64,000 bases of DNA from Plectrocnemia conspersa (GCA_009617715.1 VTFK01000077.1:682001-746000), one strand, 5' to 3'; counted from the first letter of the stretch, positions 23,931-36,880 are shown. Notes: generated by a model not told the origin, from the letters alone. Made by a program: numbers and translations.

Positions 23931-25076
23931 CTAATAGGTAGGTAAGTAAGAGGGCCAATACAATCCCTACTGATTAATTATAAAATATCTATCTGAGAAG
24001 TAGGATTCTAGGGTTTTAGCTAATATAGAAGGTATCATTTTTTAATTTGATTATTAAATATATCGTAACGTCGGAACACAGAAAAGTGGCGGAGCAGTTT
24101 TCGAAGTTATCCTTCTCTTATCTTCTACTTATTGTAAAACTACTATTACTATTTTATGTTGTTCTAGTTTTAAGTTATTGAAATAAATTTGGATCAATGT
24201 CATAAATCTCTATCTGACTCAATTTGTGCACTTGATGTGAAAGATTGTGGCTTTAAAGTCAAACTCAGTTTCAAAGCTTTCAATCTAGCGAAACTTTGCC
24301 ACTCCCTATATTCGCGTGTTCTTATTGTTGCTGTCTTAGAAAAAAAAAGAGAAATCCGAAAAGCTTTGCTCACGTTGGTTTGTATAGTGCTTTTGCAGAA
24401 TTTATTTTTTTGACTTATTACACCTATCACCAAATATATTTAATTTCTATTCATTAGCTATAACTTACACTATCGCTATATTATTTATTTATATGTCAAA
24501 ATACGATTTGCCTATGTATAAAAGGAACACGAGAATCTTTTAAATGCGAGTTGATAAGATATTGTATATACTCCATTACTTAATAATTAAAACTGTAGCG
24601 ACCACACAGATGCCAACGTTTGAAAGGGTCTTATTTTCAAAACTTGCGTGACTGTGGCCAAAATGATTATCCAATAACAAGGAAACAAGACTATAGCGAA
24701 AAGGATGGACCACACACAAAAGCCTTCGTTACGACCAGAAAAATCGCGTTTCGTTCTTACAGTAAATATTCTTCGTCATTCAGAGAATATTGCTTTGTTG
24801 CAAAACGGTCACGAATATAATAAATCACTGGATCCGCAAGATTTCCGTTGCAACGCAATAAGACGTTGGACGATATAAAGCGAATGTCGCTTTCTAAAGG
24901 CATATATCTATTTTGCCATTCAAAGAAGCAACTGCAACGATTGGCTGGATGATCGCTGCATATTTGTAATTGGTCAGCAAGCTTTGCAGCCCTGAATCCT
25001 TAAGTCTGATCTCCGATAAGGAGAAGACAGTAACAAGCGGGCACTCAAAGACTCCCGCCGCCCGCGGATAGCATAC
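23931..25076. other. Spacer of moderate composition
   Basis: 24080-24420 and 24600-25070 are richer than average. A TTTTAAGTTATTGAAATAAA near 24170-24190 looks like a polyadenylation region of an old retroelement, but nothing upstream identifies one. Confidence 0.25.
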
Positions 25077-25228
25077 GATCATGGACGCACACATCCAACC
25101 GCCAGCTTCTCTACCACCGCTCGGAAAAAACATCTCGCGATTTATCGTCTGTTGCATTATATGTAAATATAATTTAATAAAACACTAACTATATTGCACA
25201 TTAAGTCTCACTGGTTACGAATTCACAC
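25077..25228. repeat. Dispersed repeat, copy 1 of 2
   Basis: Homologous to 31254-31413 in the same orientation. Shared blocks include CGCCAGCTTCTC, ACCACCGCTC, AACATCTCGC, ATATGTAAATATAAT and AGTCTCACTG. The A/T-rich stretch with AATAAA-like words in the middle would suit an LTR, but inverted TG..CA ends and a target duplication are not clear. Family unknown. Confidence 0.6.
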
Positions 25229-25384
25229 GGGCTTTAAAAAAAATATAAAAGCGTTTGAATTGTGTAATATTATAAATATAAATATATATATATTATAAAA
25301 AATAAAAGTTTTACGTTAATGTATCATTTGCGTCTCTAGTTTACTATACAGAAATAATATTAGTCATTATATTGCTAGTTAACG

Positions 25385-25770
25385 CTTAACTCGAAAGTTC
25401 GCATGCATCAGATACGAACAAAATGGGCGCCGTGTGCAGACGTCCCATTTTTACGTAAGCCCGAATCCAAAGTGCTTTTTATAAATTTTTACTCGGAAAT
25501 GCTAATTTTCCAGAGGCCGACAGGTGAGGACGCCTCGTTAACCGGAAGGCGACGGGGAGCTGTTTAAATCAACGATTGTTTTCCAACCACATCCGGTCGG
25601 AAGCGGTTCTGCTTTCGGACCATTATCTGCGTATAATTATAACCGGGAAACCGATTAAAGGTCAATCTTTTACACGGCGAGGTCGTTCTGCGTTTAATTA
25701 TCGTTCATTTTCAATTTCAGCAAAACTGCTTACCAGAACAAATGCTTTTCAGTACCTTTTTTTATAACGT
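25385..25770. other. Mixed-composition island, strong regulatory candidate
   Basis: Nearly even composition for almost 400 bp: GGGCGCCGTGTGCAGACG, GAGGCCGACAGGTGAGGACG and AACCGGAAGGCGACGGGG, followed by CGTTTAATTATCGTTCATTT (homeodomain-type core). A CAGGTGAGG could be a splice donor, but no acceptor or frame supports an exon. Most likely conserved non-coding DNA. Confidence 0.4.
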
Positions 25771-27180
25771 ATGCAGTTAGCCAAACCTGGAATTAACCAT
25801 TAACACATTAACCTAAACTTTTTACAATATGATTTGACCTAATTTTACAAATTTAGAAAATGAGCGATTAATATATAGTTGTAGAAGATATACTTCTAAA
25901 TATTTTTATGAGCAACATTTATATATATAATAACTAAATATTTTTGATGTCTCTCGAATCAATCAAACGAATTATATCTAGAGTTTTGATATTTTTATAC
26001 TACAAAAGAATCATGTGAAAACTGTTTGATTAACGGCCAATGAAAGCAATTTAGCTCTTTGTATATTTAATCGAGGCTAGCTAAGAATATAAATTTGACT
26101 TTGGCATAACTTCGAGAAAAATATGCTGTGCAAATTCCATACCTCCTGAAGAGATAAATCTCGATTAAAAATTATTTATAATTCACTGCTTAAATTTTTT
26201 CAAAAAAATGCGTAATAAACAAATATAGCAATATTGTTACATTTATTATACACGATTTTGATTTTTTTCTACCATCATTAAATTTAACCTTTTTTACTTA
26301 GACAACTCATTTATTAAGATACACTTAAATATAATATATGGAACATATCGAATTACACTATAAAATATTTAAAATAATGATTGATTGAAATTTTCGTCAT
26401 CCCTCGATTCATAAATAATGTTGTTAGATCTTCTGTCATGTGAAACAGAGATCGGCTAGATCTTTCGTCGTGGACATATAGTCGTTGGAGCAAAAGTCAA
26501 AAGTCCATGGAGCGTTAATAAATACAACAAAATACTATTGATAATACTATAAAACCAATATAATTTTTTATAAAATTAAATTTTAGAACCTAAAAGAACC
26601 AGCACCAGGGATTTTTAATAAAGCAAGTGCTGAAAATGATTGAGTTAAAATATATTTATAAAAATGATCATAAACTTTTAGGTGAAAATTAATGATACCG
26701 CGTATCTTCATAGATTAATTTTTGATATATTATTTTTTTAAAACACTTTTTATATTTATTAAAAAAAATATTCGGCGAATATTAAATAAAGTTATCTCAT
26801 TCAGCATTTTACTTAAATATTTTCAATGTCCTCACTAAACATCATAAATCAAATTTCGCTCAAGAAAAAAATGTAAGTGCTCGCTGGAGAGCTTTTGTCA
26901 TATCCACAAGCCCTATGACATTTCGCTATCTAACCATCCTAACTTTTGTCCTTGAGTAATCACGTATATACGTGATTAGAAATTGAATGACCGGGACCAC
27001 TAACTCACAACTTGCCTTTATAAAAACAAACTATATTATTTATATACAATATATGAATAAATATATTCTTTCATTGAGTACACATATACATACATATAAA
27101 ACATACAAAAGCCCTTGTTATTATCATAAATACAAAACAAACAAAATCCGAGTGCCGGACTTGACCGAAAGCTCTTCCCC
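25771..27180. other. AT-rich spacer with a palindrome
   Basis: A richer patch lies at 26390-26520. Otherwise A/T-rich. The 22-nt palindrome at 26957 is listed separately. Confidence 0.35.
26957..26978. repeat. 22-nt perfect palindrome
   Basis: TAATCACGTA followed by TATACGTGATTA is fully self-complementary. It contains two ATCACGT/ACGTGAT half sites and may bind a dimeric factor. Confidence 0.5.
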
Positions 27181-27560
27181 GTAACTGCAATATAATTCGA
27201 GATTAGCCATAATTTATTCCGGCCCATTTGTATTACACAAGAACGATAAATCTAGCTGCCATTTTGACCGCAGCAAAATATTCAACGAATGCCAAATTGG
27301 GGATTTTAATTTGAAATAAGCAGAAATGTCAAGCGACTGCCATCGATCAAGTGCTGGCGTTACGAGAAAAGTTAGTGGGGAAAAATATAGTTGGCAAGAG
27401 CACATAATTCCGAGGGTCTCTAGGATCTCGGTTCCCTCTAACTTAATTAATTCCCCGAGATGCCCCTGACAAATGGACCACGGTGACCAAGATAAGCTAA
27501 ACGACGCTTAACTAGCGGCTAACCGAATTGCCTGCCATCAATTATACGCTTTTTAAATTA
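27181..27560. other. Mixed-composition island, strong regulatory candidate
   Basis: A sharp-edged block with CTAACTTAATTAATTCCCCG, GACCACGGTGACCAAGATAA and ATGCCAAATTGGGGATTTTA. The minus frame 27214-27405 has no domain. Homeodomain-type TTAATTAA and the edges suggest a conserved enhancer. Confidence 0.4.
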
Positions 27561-29230
27561 ACACTGATAAAATATATGTATGTATATAATATATACATAT
27601 ATAGATCTATAATATTATACCCGTAGTTAGCATAAAGAGGTACATGTTTAAATTATATAATCGCTGTGATTAAGAGAGACTGAGAAGATTACAATAAAAG
27701 TCAAAATTAATAATTCTACGCCAGAATCTGTTAAAGAATAATTAATTATCATTAATATGATTACCTAAGCTTTCAAATTATTTAAAAATAAAATTATAAA
27801 AAGTATAATAAACTAAATTTGAACACATTTTCTACAAAACATCAGTGAAACGTGTGTTGGAAAATACGTTATATATAAAATATAAAACATATCGCGTGTA
27901 AGCCATTTAATTTTTACAAGGATATCATCATTTAGTGTATTTCAATTAGGGTAAATATTGTTTTTAACGCAAATATAGTTGTATTAAATCTGGATTTTAG
28001 AAAGGAACAAATAAGGAGGTACAATTTCAGATAATAGAGTAATAAATAATTATTCTTCTTTCAATACTATTTCATTTCTCTCAATGCCAACAAACTATTC
28101 TATATACATATTGTTATTCAGATTTTCAGTTTTTATTTATGTAAAATACATCCAACTTTGAAATATTTTTCTGATACTCTTTTAGGACTAAATCCAAAAT
28201 TTTGAGATGCAAATGCATGTCTTATATCAATGTAAATCAAAGACATTATTAAATTCATAACTTATGCGATAGTAAAACGTCGTCTACTAACGGTCAAAAC
28301 AAACTTTATTTAAAAATGTTTTTCAATAATATTTTAAAGTAAACCTAAAAGCATACTTTCTAATTTTATCGGCAAGTAATGACTTAAATAGCCCCTTTTT
28401 TGTTTCTCGTAAATCCAGATTCAACACCTTGAATTTTGTTTTGTCAAGCTATCTCAAAAACAATGTATACCATATTAAACTGAAGCACAATATCATTACA
28501 GAAATTGCGAAAATTCCACGCGAAATGTGTTTACGCGTTTTCTGAAATTCATCGGTTTAATTAAACGATTACACTGTACAATAATTTTCTAACATAGATA
28601 AAATAGCACTGTTTATATGTAAAATTATATGCTGATTTTAGTTGTATTTTATGAAGGAAAACTTTCATGTTTTCAACATTTGCTGTGACAAAATCCTAAT
28701 AATTTATATTTTGTGATTTATTACAATAAACTAAGTTCTTTTTATATGTATGTATATATGAATATATATTTAGCTGAGTTTTTCTCAGATAACAAAAAAA
28801 CAGTAAACTTTAAGTATATAAATATATTCAAAAAAATATACTATCAACTCATATTTTTGGTAGAAATATATAGTTTATTGTTGGCATTTTATCTTGACTA
28901 CTAGACAAGTAGATTTAATAATATTTTTACTACCTGTTTTTCTACAAAATATTTGACATTCGAGCTAATCTTCAAATGCATTCAAAATGTATTTCACATC
29001 ATTATTGATCAATTATTAAAATTTAATTTAGTAATTTATTTGAGTGCTTTATCGCAAGCGACGAAAAATGTAAAAACTGTATATTTCAGATATTTTCTTC
29101 TATTAATACCTAATTGAAAATAAATCCGAAATCATCGCGAAAGTTTACGTTAAAAATAAATAATAAAAAAATTTGATTAAATTAGGGTGCGCTAAAAAAA
29201 TAATAAACTATTATTTTTTGGCAAATTTTT
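27561..29230. other. AT-rich spacer
   Basis: A/T-rich. An alternating TATATG/CATATA tract lies at 27575-27605. No gene or repeat boundary recognised. Confidence 0.4.
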
Positions 29231-30180
29231 AAAAAGCGCAAAAAAATCAGGATGGTAATGGGACGTAGCATAACGTATATGTGTTTATGTTCACGCACAA
29301 ATTGTCAAAAACAAGACTGAAATTTATTAGCATATGAAAAACACACTGACATATCGGAATGAAATTAAAACTTAGGGTCATAAATATGAATGGTGAATGA
29401 GCCAAAGGCATTGTGCGAATAAAAACGACTCGTAAAAGAAAAATGCTTGATTTATGGGAAACACTCGCGTGGAAATATATCAACGGAGCTGAATTCCGGA
29501 AAAGCGAAATCTGCGAAAGCGGTAGACAAAATTACTTTCGCTAATACTTTACCCCGGTGTTGTACGCAATCGTGTACAGTGATATTGAACCAAAAAAACA
29601 TGGGTTCAAATATATCTGCATAGATTCGAACGTCAAGATTGTAATTTGATGATAGTACTTGGCAGGGTATCGTAAGGATGAGATCTGATTTAAGTGTTTA
29701 TCATGAGAGTATCTCACCCAACGTAAGAGGGAAATGTTTTAAAGTCACCGTCGACAGCTTGGCCTTATTCCAAAACCTCCAGATATACGCTAAGGGAAGA
29801 ATATTATCTACGATATCGATACGTACACAAATATCAGATTGCGTTTTTATTTTTATTCCCCGAGACGGTTTGTGGAAATAACTGATTTGCGCACAAGGGA
29901 TAAAAAAAATTCGAACGGGAAACGGTCGGTATAGTCTGCCGTTACATAAGTCCGAATCGGTGGGCGTTTGCCCCCTGCGGGCTCTGCCCTTTGGCGGTTT
30001 CGTTAACAAAGGAGGGCCTCTGGACAAAACGGCGTGCAAACACAAGCCACTATTGTCAATAGCCATATTGTACTGTCCCGTGCAAGCAATAATTGACAGC
30101 AGTACCACTGGCGAACATGTCCTAGAAACTTTGATCAGAGGACTTACCACACACATATTTATAAGAATTCGTTAAACAAC
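29231..30180. other. Large mixed-composition island
   Basis: From about 29460 to 30170 the sequence is far richer than its flanks, with GGTGGGCGTTTGCCCCCTGC and GGCTCTGCCCTTTGGCGG near 29960-30000. The longest frame of the window (29701-30156, minus, 151 codons) runs through it but shows no domain. A shorter plus frame (29960-30175) overlaps it. No acceptor/donor pair fits either. I read it as conserved non-coding DNA, with a lineage-specific exon as the alternative. Confidence 0.35.
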
Positions 30181-30660
30181 ACTTTGAATTATTCATAGAC
30201 GACAAAAAGCATCCATCTCTGAAATGTTTTGTTTTGGAATCAAAGAGAATAGAGAGCGGCTATAAATTAGGGTTAAACACTATTTATTATGTATACAATA
30301 CATCCATGCTATATACATTTATATTTACTAACTGTTATGTAACAATATATATATAATATGAATCAATAAAGATTCGTGATTTTTTAGATATAAAACTAAA
30401 TAATTAATTTATTACTTATGTGCTTACATAATTAATATCAAGATATTTAGATTTTTTTTATCGAATTCATCAGTATTTTTATTATTTTTAATAAAAATAC
30501 AAGACTTGGTAGAGAAGATAGTATAATAAAATACTTTTTAGAATTTCTAAAATATCTTACTATATTTAAAAAAAAATTATACATATTGTAACTGTCCAGA
30601 TTATATTTTAATAAAAACTATAATAATTGTACTTTTTAAACGAATTATCTTATCCAGGGT
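30181..30660. other. AT-rich spacer
   Basis: No feature seen before the hAT-like end at 30664. Confidence 0.4.
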
Positions 30661-30663
30661 ATA

Positions 30664-31250
30664 TCAGAGGGAGGGGCAAAAAGGTCAGCTCCCCCGGGTT
30701 TAACAATATTAGGAGCATTCACATGGAAAATCAATATATTGTATTACTAATACCGTCTTACGAAAATTTTCTTACACTTAAAAGGAATTATGTTTTATGA
30801 AAAAATTGCTGGAAAATATAAAAATTCACCCTCTGAAATTGAGCTTGCATTTTTTGGATTTAATGCACGCATTACAAGTACATATAACGGTAATTTTCCT
30901 GGATTACTTGAATTATTAAGTGAACATGACATATTAGCAGTTTCAAGGGTTCGAGCTGCATAAGAAGAAAACGGGAGAATGCAGGTGCATTATCTATCAA
31001 CGAGAATACAAAACGATTTATTCATATTTGCGGTTCGTTTGTTCCAAACGCGATCATTAAGAAAGTTAAAAAGACTGAATATTTCCATATTATTGCTGAA
31101 TCATCACATAAGAAACAAAAAGCCTTAATTATTCGTTACGGCAAGTTTAGCCAATTAGAATTTTCAATTGAAGAACGTTTTATAGACATACAATGTCAAT
31201 AAATTGCTAGCTGACTTTTACACTTCGTACAGAAATTAAAATTAAATTTT
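30664..31250 (+). pseudogene. DUF4371/TTF-type hAT transposase fragment
   Basis: The plus strand encodes TYNGNFPGLLELLSEHDIL (30880-30936), matching the G-N-F-L-x-L-x-x-L conserved start of DUF4371, the RNase H-like part of ZMYM1/TTF-type hAT transposases. After a stop at 30961 and a frame shift, RFIHICGSFVPNAIIKKVKK (about 31013-31072), TEYFHIIAES and FSIEERFIDI follow the same family order (the residues before AKYF..I.DE and then EEFIGF). The catalytic aspartate position reads AES, so it is lost. CAGAGGGAGGGGCAAAAAGG at 30664-30685 may be the left terminal repeat. The fragment ends directly at the dispersed repeat at 31254. Confidence 0.65.
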
Positions 31251-31253
31251 AAA

Positions 31254-31413
31254 GATCGTCCACTGACATCATCCTTTCGCCAGCTTCTCCACCACCGCTC
31301 AGAGAAAACATCTCGCCATTAATCGTCTATCGCAACATATGTAAATATAATGAAATAAAATTCAACTCACTAAATTCAACCCTGAGTCTCACTGACTACG
31401 AAATCATCACCTC
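31254..31413. repeat. Dispersed repeat, copy 2 of 2
   Basis: Second copy of the repeat at 25077-25228. It begins within a few bases of the end of the DUF4371 fragment, so it may be the 3' part of that hAT element or a later insertion beside it. Confidence 0.6.
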
Positions 31414-32330
31414 CTTTGTTTCTCAAACCATAAATTTCTAAGACATTTACTGAAAAATATATTGAAATGGTGAAACGTATTAGAAATTCTAATTTTAAAC
31501 TAAGCACGAAACCGACAGAAATACTAGTAGAAATTATCGACATAGGATTTAAAACATATTACCATAAACAGATTGTGCTTTATTTATGTGTATCATAAGG
31601 TAAATGATAATTTCATGTTCTGAAAAAAATTAAAAACTTTCTAAAATCGATACTAATTTTATCAGATGACGCGTATTTTAGGCTATTCAAAAATAATAAT
31701 CTATTTTGATAAAGAAAAAGCGTGCAAGGCTTCTGTAAAAAATTATATTTAATACCATTGATTTTATTGTCTTACCCACATTTTGTTTAATTTTAAGGGG
31801 TTTTTGCCAAAATATTAGTTGCCTTGAGCCTCGTATTGACTCTAGAAGACCCTGGTCTTATCTTTGTGAGAAAAAATGTAGATTGTCACATAATTATAAT
31901 TAGTTCAAATTATACTATTTTACTGGATATAAACACTAAATTTTTAAATATGAATATATTTATATAATTTCTCTATAAATCTCAATATTTATTAATAATA
32001 TATTAATGAATAATATTACAATATTATATTACCATTTCGTGAATATATCTTTAATTAGCTCATTCTCCATAATTTGAATTAATTGTTTCATGTTGATGAA
32101 ACGCTCCTGTCTAAAACCGCGCAATGCTGAAATATACGCCAGCTTTATTTCATTCAATAAATAATGGTACTATATCGCATGTGTATACATGCCATCGTAT
32201 ATGCCTTTGTTAATTTATTTACAATAATAAAACGTACCGCATAAACAAATATACCATTATAGCCACTCTTTTATATGTTTAAAACTATAAAAGAAATATA
32301 CGAATATGAATCCATAAAATGATACACACA
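31414..32330. other. AT-rich spacer
   Basis: No frame, repeat end or splice pair found. Confidence 0.4.
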
Positions 32331-32640
32331 AAATAAGGAATTCCGCCCCCTGTGTCTATAAAACGTGAAAATTGTGAAAGTGGATAAAAAAAAAGTGGAA
32401 GATCAAGGAGGTCAAATGTGGGGCAACAAAAAAGAGAGATTGTCGTCTTGTAACGAGGACCTTTCTTTGTCTTAAGTCACCTTCACTCGAAAGATGCCGC
32501 ACATTCACATACCATTACTCTTTTCGAACGATTTATGTATGCAAATACAATATAAAATACACACGCAAAAGAAAGGAGGAAAAACGACAACAACAAAGTA
32601 AATTTAGCGTAGACTTTAATAATGCCGTGAATTGATACAT
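32331..32640. other. Mixed-composition patch
   Basis: CCGCCCCCTGTGTCTATAAA and GTCGTCTTGTAACGAGGACC mark a somewhat richer block. No frame of use. Confidence 0.25.
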
Positions 32641-33925
32641 AATACTTTCCGTCAAGATATATTATAGAAGCATATATTTTAACGTTGATATAGTGTGTCT
32701 AATGTGATTTTACTTTGTGTACACTTATTAGGCGTAAAAATCAATATTTTTATTGTAATGCTTCTTCAGTGCGCCTCACGGTAAAATTACGTGTCGTGAA
32801 TTTTAACGAAAAGTTATCTCTGAAGCGAATATGCTAAGTGCTTTTAAAATTAATGTGTTGCTTGTTAATATATAAATAACACTTAAGAGTAAAATTAAAC
32901 AGTATAGAAGAATAGATGGCAACAATGCCGTTTCCATTAGAATTTGCATGAGATGGTAGAGTATAGAAATTCTAAGCCACTGTTAAAATGTACCATGTTG
33001 ATTTTTTTACTAGTAAAAAGCTATAGAGTAAGATTTATATATGTATTATTATTCATATTAAAGTGAATAATTATCAAGGCGTTTTGATAAGCCCGCTTTT
33101 GTTATGACAAGATATATTAGACATTTCGAATTATTCTTCGTCGATGGCAGCATTTTACGATAACTAAGAAACTGTCTCATGGGACAAAAGTTGGTGGAAG
33201 GGAAAAACTTCGAAGCGAATTTGCCTCATTGTGAATCAGGCTGAATCGATTGTAAAGCTATCTACATTGCTTTATTTAAAATATCCGGTTTCTAATTTAG
33301 ATTATAAAGTTAGTGTTTTATTTTAAACAGATGCAAAACTAAATGAAAGGGTCCAAAATTGATTCAAATACATATCTCATACAAGCAATAAAACGACTAA
33401 ATATTTTAAATTAAGAATCGCGCATATAAAAAAAAGTTGCTTCATATAAAACATAAGGAACAACGTTTTACTAATTAAAAGTTACTCAGACTGATGATGA
33501 ATAATAACCATATATATATAAAAGTCTAGTGGTGTATTAATTTAAATAATAAGAGCGTTCGAGATATACATTTTAGGATTCCGAGTATTTTTACAATGGT
33601 GCTACAATTGAAAATCACATTTGTAATTTCGTTTCATTCTGTATATAAACAGTTGGTGAAATGTTTTCTTATGATATGCAAATATACAATGGTATAATTT
33701 TAGACTTATAATATAAGTTTAATTTAACGTTTTTAATCTGATATTTTAATGATCCGAAAAAACCGAAATCAAATACAAATCCTGCGTTGTTTTAAATTTT
33801 TTTTCACTTTGAATATCTCTTAATTAAAATTATACGCAACACTGTATTGGATTAAGCTCACCTGTTTTGATACTCTTAATTGGATTTTCTTTGAAAAATT
33901 AAATTTTAAGTATTGTGAGTCTACC
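32641..33925. other. AT-rich spacer
   Basis: Small richer patch at 32770-32830. Otherwise no feature. Confidence 0.35.
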
Positions 33926-34440
33926 GTTGAATGTTTATTTTGCAACATCCACTCGCTGAAATTCGTTTTTATTTTTTTGTTTATGTTTTCACATTCAATA
34001 AACAGCCGGTTAGCAAGTTAGCGTGTTTTCTGGCAGTGGCGTTCAATTTGCATATTTACTATATCCTAAAGCGAGGACGAAACTTTGAAACACCATATTG
34101 AGCAACAGATTTGTGGTTTTCTCGATTAGCCCACTTTTGGGTAAATAGCTGCCGTATTTGCTTCCACACACATCGAGATTGCTTTTTGCGGGTGTGCAAA
34201 TGAATTTCCTACAAAATTGATCTCAAAATGAAATTTTCAAGTTGATCGTGTACAAAGATAACCAATTCCTCTCTAACGCACCCGTCCATTAATTCCTAGT
34301 GGAATAACTATAAAAGGGATTCGAACAAAGGTTCTCTATTTTTGAGGGCGATGCTATAATTTACTCGTCTGTTACTTGCGGCAGAGCTACTTGCTGGGAA
34401 AAGGAAAGTTAAAAGATGTTCAACCGGTAATAAATCGAAA
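33926..34440. other. Mixed-composition island
   Basis: Contains TTTTCTGGCAGTGGCGTTCA, GTCCATTAATTCCTAGTGG and GCCGTATTTGCTTCCACACA. No supported frame. Candidate regulatory DNA. Confidence 0.3.
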
Positions 34441-34687
34441 AAAAATAGTCATAGTAGAAATTTTAAGTGTATTGCTAAGACTGATCAATATAAAACAAAT
34501 TTAATTTCATATTATAATAATATTATTTAAATTAATTGATAAGCATAAATTTTCTAATGTCATAATTTATAGACATTGTTCATTTTCAGAAAACATATAA
34601 ATTTTATTAATATATTTTTTTGTGCCCCTAAAGTTGTCCTGTTTATTATTAGAATTTTTTCTAATTACTTATTATTTTATAAACGTA

Positions 34688-35729
34688 ATACCTGCACTAC
34701 ACTCTCTGAAAATTGTCCGAACCGAAGTTACAAATGAAGTCGGCCTAGACCTACGACTTCTAGTAAGCGACCACACTTCCGCAAATTACATATGCCATCC
34801 GGACGGCGGCTTCTGTCACGTACAGCTGGCATATTTGCGTGCGATCGAAAAATGTGCCAAATAATCGCAATTTTAAATTGTCATTTTATTAAAATTACGC
34901 TACTGATAATTATAAAAGTTTGTGTGGGCACTCACCAATACAATATAAGGGAAAACTTTTCGGTCGTAAATATTCATTTTACGCAAAATTTTTGTCGGCT
35001 TTTACAAAATGTCATAAGGCATAAAAATGATACTTCAGAATACGAACACCACATTTGTAACTATCCTAGAATTTGTCGCCATCGATTCTAAATAAGAATT
35101 CGTTATGGTGTGACATTTATATAAAACGATTTAGTAAAATACATAAGAATATTCGAAACGATTTTTTTTAACAAAATCAAGTACTATTAATTATTTTTTA
35201 ATTATTTAATTTTATATGAAAAAAAATAAAATAACGATATCTGTTAGAAGAATATACTATCAAAAATATAATTAATCCCTTTTGGTGCCCTAAACTATTC
35301 AAACATGTCAGTAAGAGTCTGTTGAAGTCCCCGATATGCATGTGGTATTTTAAATTTACCACGTGACCACGATGCAGCGCTCGACATGCGTGTTGACCAT
35401 AGGACGCCTACGCGCATACTGAAATTGAACCGAGTTACTCGTTCTATTTTAGTCTGCGAAAAACCATATCATTATCTCTCTCATTCTGGTCACTTAACAC
35501 GCGAGAGAGCGAAAGTATCTCACCGCTCGCGCTCGAAAGATCAGCTCCGACTTTGGTCCATTTGCCGACAATGTTCGGAAGCGCTCGAAGCTGGACAAGT
35601 CGACTGAATTACCCTCACTTTACTTGAGAGATTTTAGAGCGGGTAGAACCGAACTCAACCGAAGTAACCCACTATATTCTTAGTCCTTGGCCAACCTTGG
35701 CTAACTTCCAGAGAGTGTAGTCCAGGCAT
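34688..35729. mobile_element. TA-flanked inverted-repeat element, copy 2
   Basis: Homologous to 6628-7767. Its ends are well kept: ATACCTGCACTACACTCTCT at the left, and ATGCCTGGACTACACTCTCT read inward from the right, each bordered by TA (34686-34687, 35730-35731). It is about 100 bp shorter than copy 1 through several small deletions, including loss of a 6-bp unit near 35513. No transposase is visible. The TA target suggests mobilisation by a Tc1/mariner-type enzyme. Confidence 0.75.
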
Positions 35730-35731
35730 TA

Positions 35732-36479
35732 AATTTTACACTGAAGGCAATTGTTCGAGAACCAGTGCATTAAATTATTTATATAACAATATGTACATAA
35801 TTTAACATGTAAGTCAATACAGATAACTAGAATCTCGCGGCCAGTGAAAACATATAGGGAAAGTCTAATACAAATACTATATCTATTGCAGATGGTCTCG
35901 TATCGAATCTAGCGGAAAATTTCAATGCAATGTAATAACCTCCTATTAGATTTTGATCAAACTTTCCGTCTTATATATACATGTATATCTGCTTACAAAC
36001 TTTGTCGAGATATTTACAAAACGAAAAGTTTGTCAAATGTTTTACAATAAATTACCTTTCTTGTCACACACAGAATGTACCTGATTTTAAGGTCAGTGTC
36101 GAAAGGAGTTTATTTAATTTATTGAACTAAAACAGATAAAAGTATCTAAAGTTACATAATATTACTCTAAATTAAAAATATATTTAATATAAATTAATAA
36201 ATTAAACTCATACTAATAATTATATTCTAGATATTTTATTTATTAAGTCCATGTTATCATGTTTTCAATAGGCTGCTAAAAATCATGTTATCTTCGTTCA
36301 ATGTATTTTATCTGAACAGAATAAACAATGTTTTCTTTATATAAGAAAGGTCTTACATATTTTTTTTCGAACAACGTTTATGTTCATTTTAAGGTTTTTT
36401 CTAGAAACTATACAAAAATATAATTTTAGATCAAGGCGTGCGCTAACAAATCAATACGCAAATAATGGCTCTACACGTA
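35732..36479. other. AT-rich spacer
   Basis: No gene or repeat boundary found. Confidence 0.4.
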
Positions 36480-36880
36480 CGTATCTACTTTGGACCAAAT
36501 TTCCTATCATATTTGTATAAAAGCGTTCTTGTGCCGACTTTAGAAAAAATTGAATCGTGTTTCGCGTTCCAAAGCGGCTTTTAACACTTTTTTCCGAATG
36601 TAGTTCGAGACACGATCCCGAATTTAGTGATGCTCAGATATTGGCTTTCTGTTTGGCTTGGTTCACCGGCCAATTTAGACTGATCGCGCAAAAGGTTGAG
36701 AGGCGCTGTAAAATCGTCGATAAATTGGATAAACATCGCTTGTTGTTTTAATAATTTAAATTGAACAAGACTTCCGTCCACTAATTCAAGACAAGGAATT
36801 TCTTTGCGTTATTACAAAGCTGATATAGACGAGGCACTTGACCGGCTCGAAGAATTTCATTTAATCACTAACATACCTTG
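36480..36880. other. Mixed-composition island
   Basis: A sharp-edged block with GTTTCGCGTTCCAAAGCGGC, GAGACACGATCCCGAATTTA and GTTCACCGGCCAATTTAGAC. The overlapping frames 36557-36751 (plus) and 36581-36781 (minus) have no domain. Candidate conserved non-coding element. Confidence 0.35.

Noticed and set aside
29701..30156. 151-codon minus-strand frame, the longest in the window
   Set aside because: No domain, signal or membrane pattern, overlapping plus frame, and no splice sites that fit. Kept only as an island feature.
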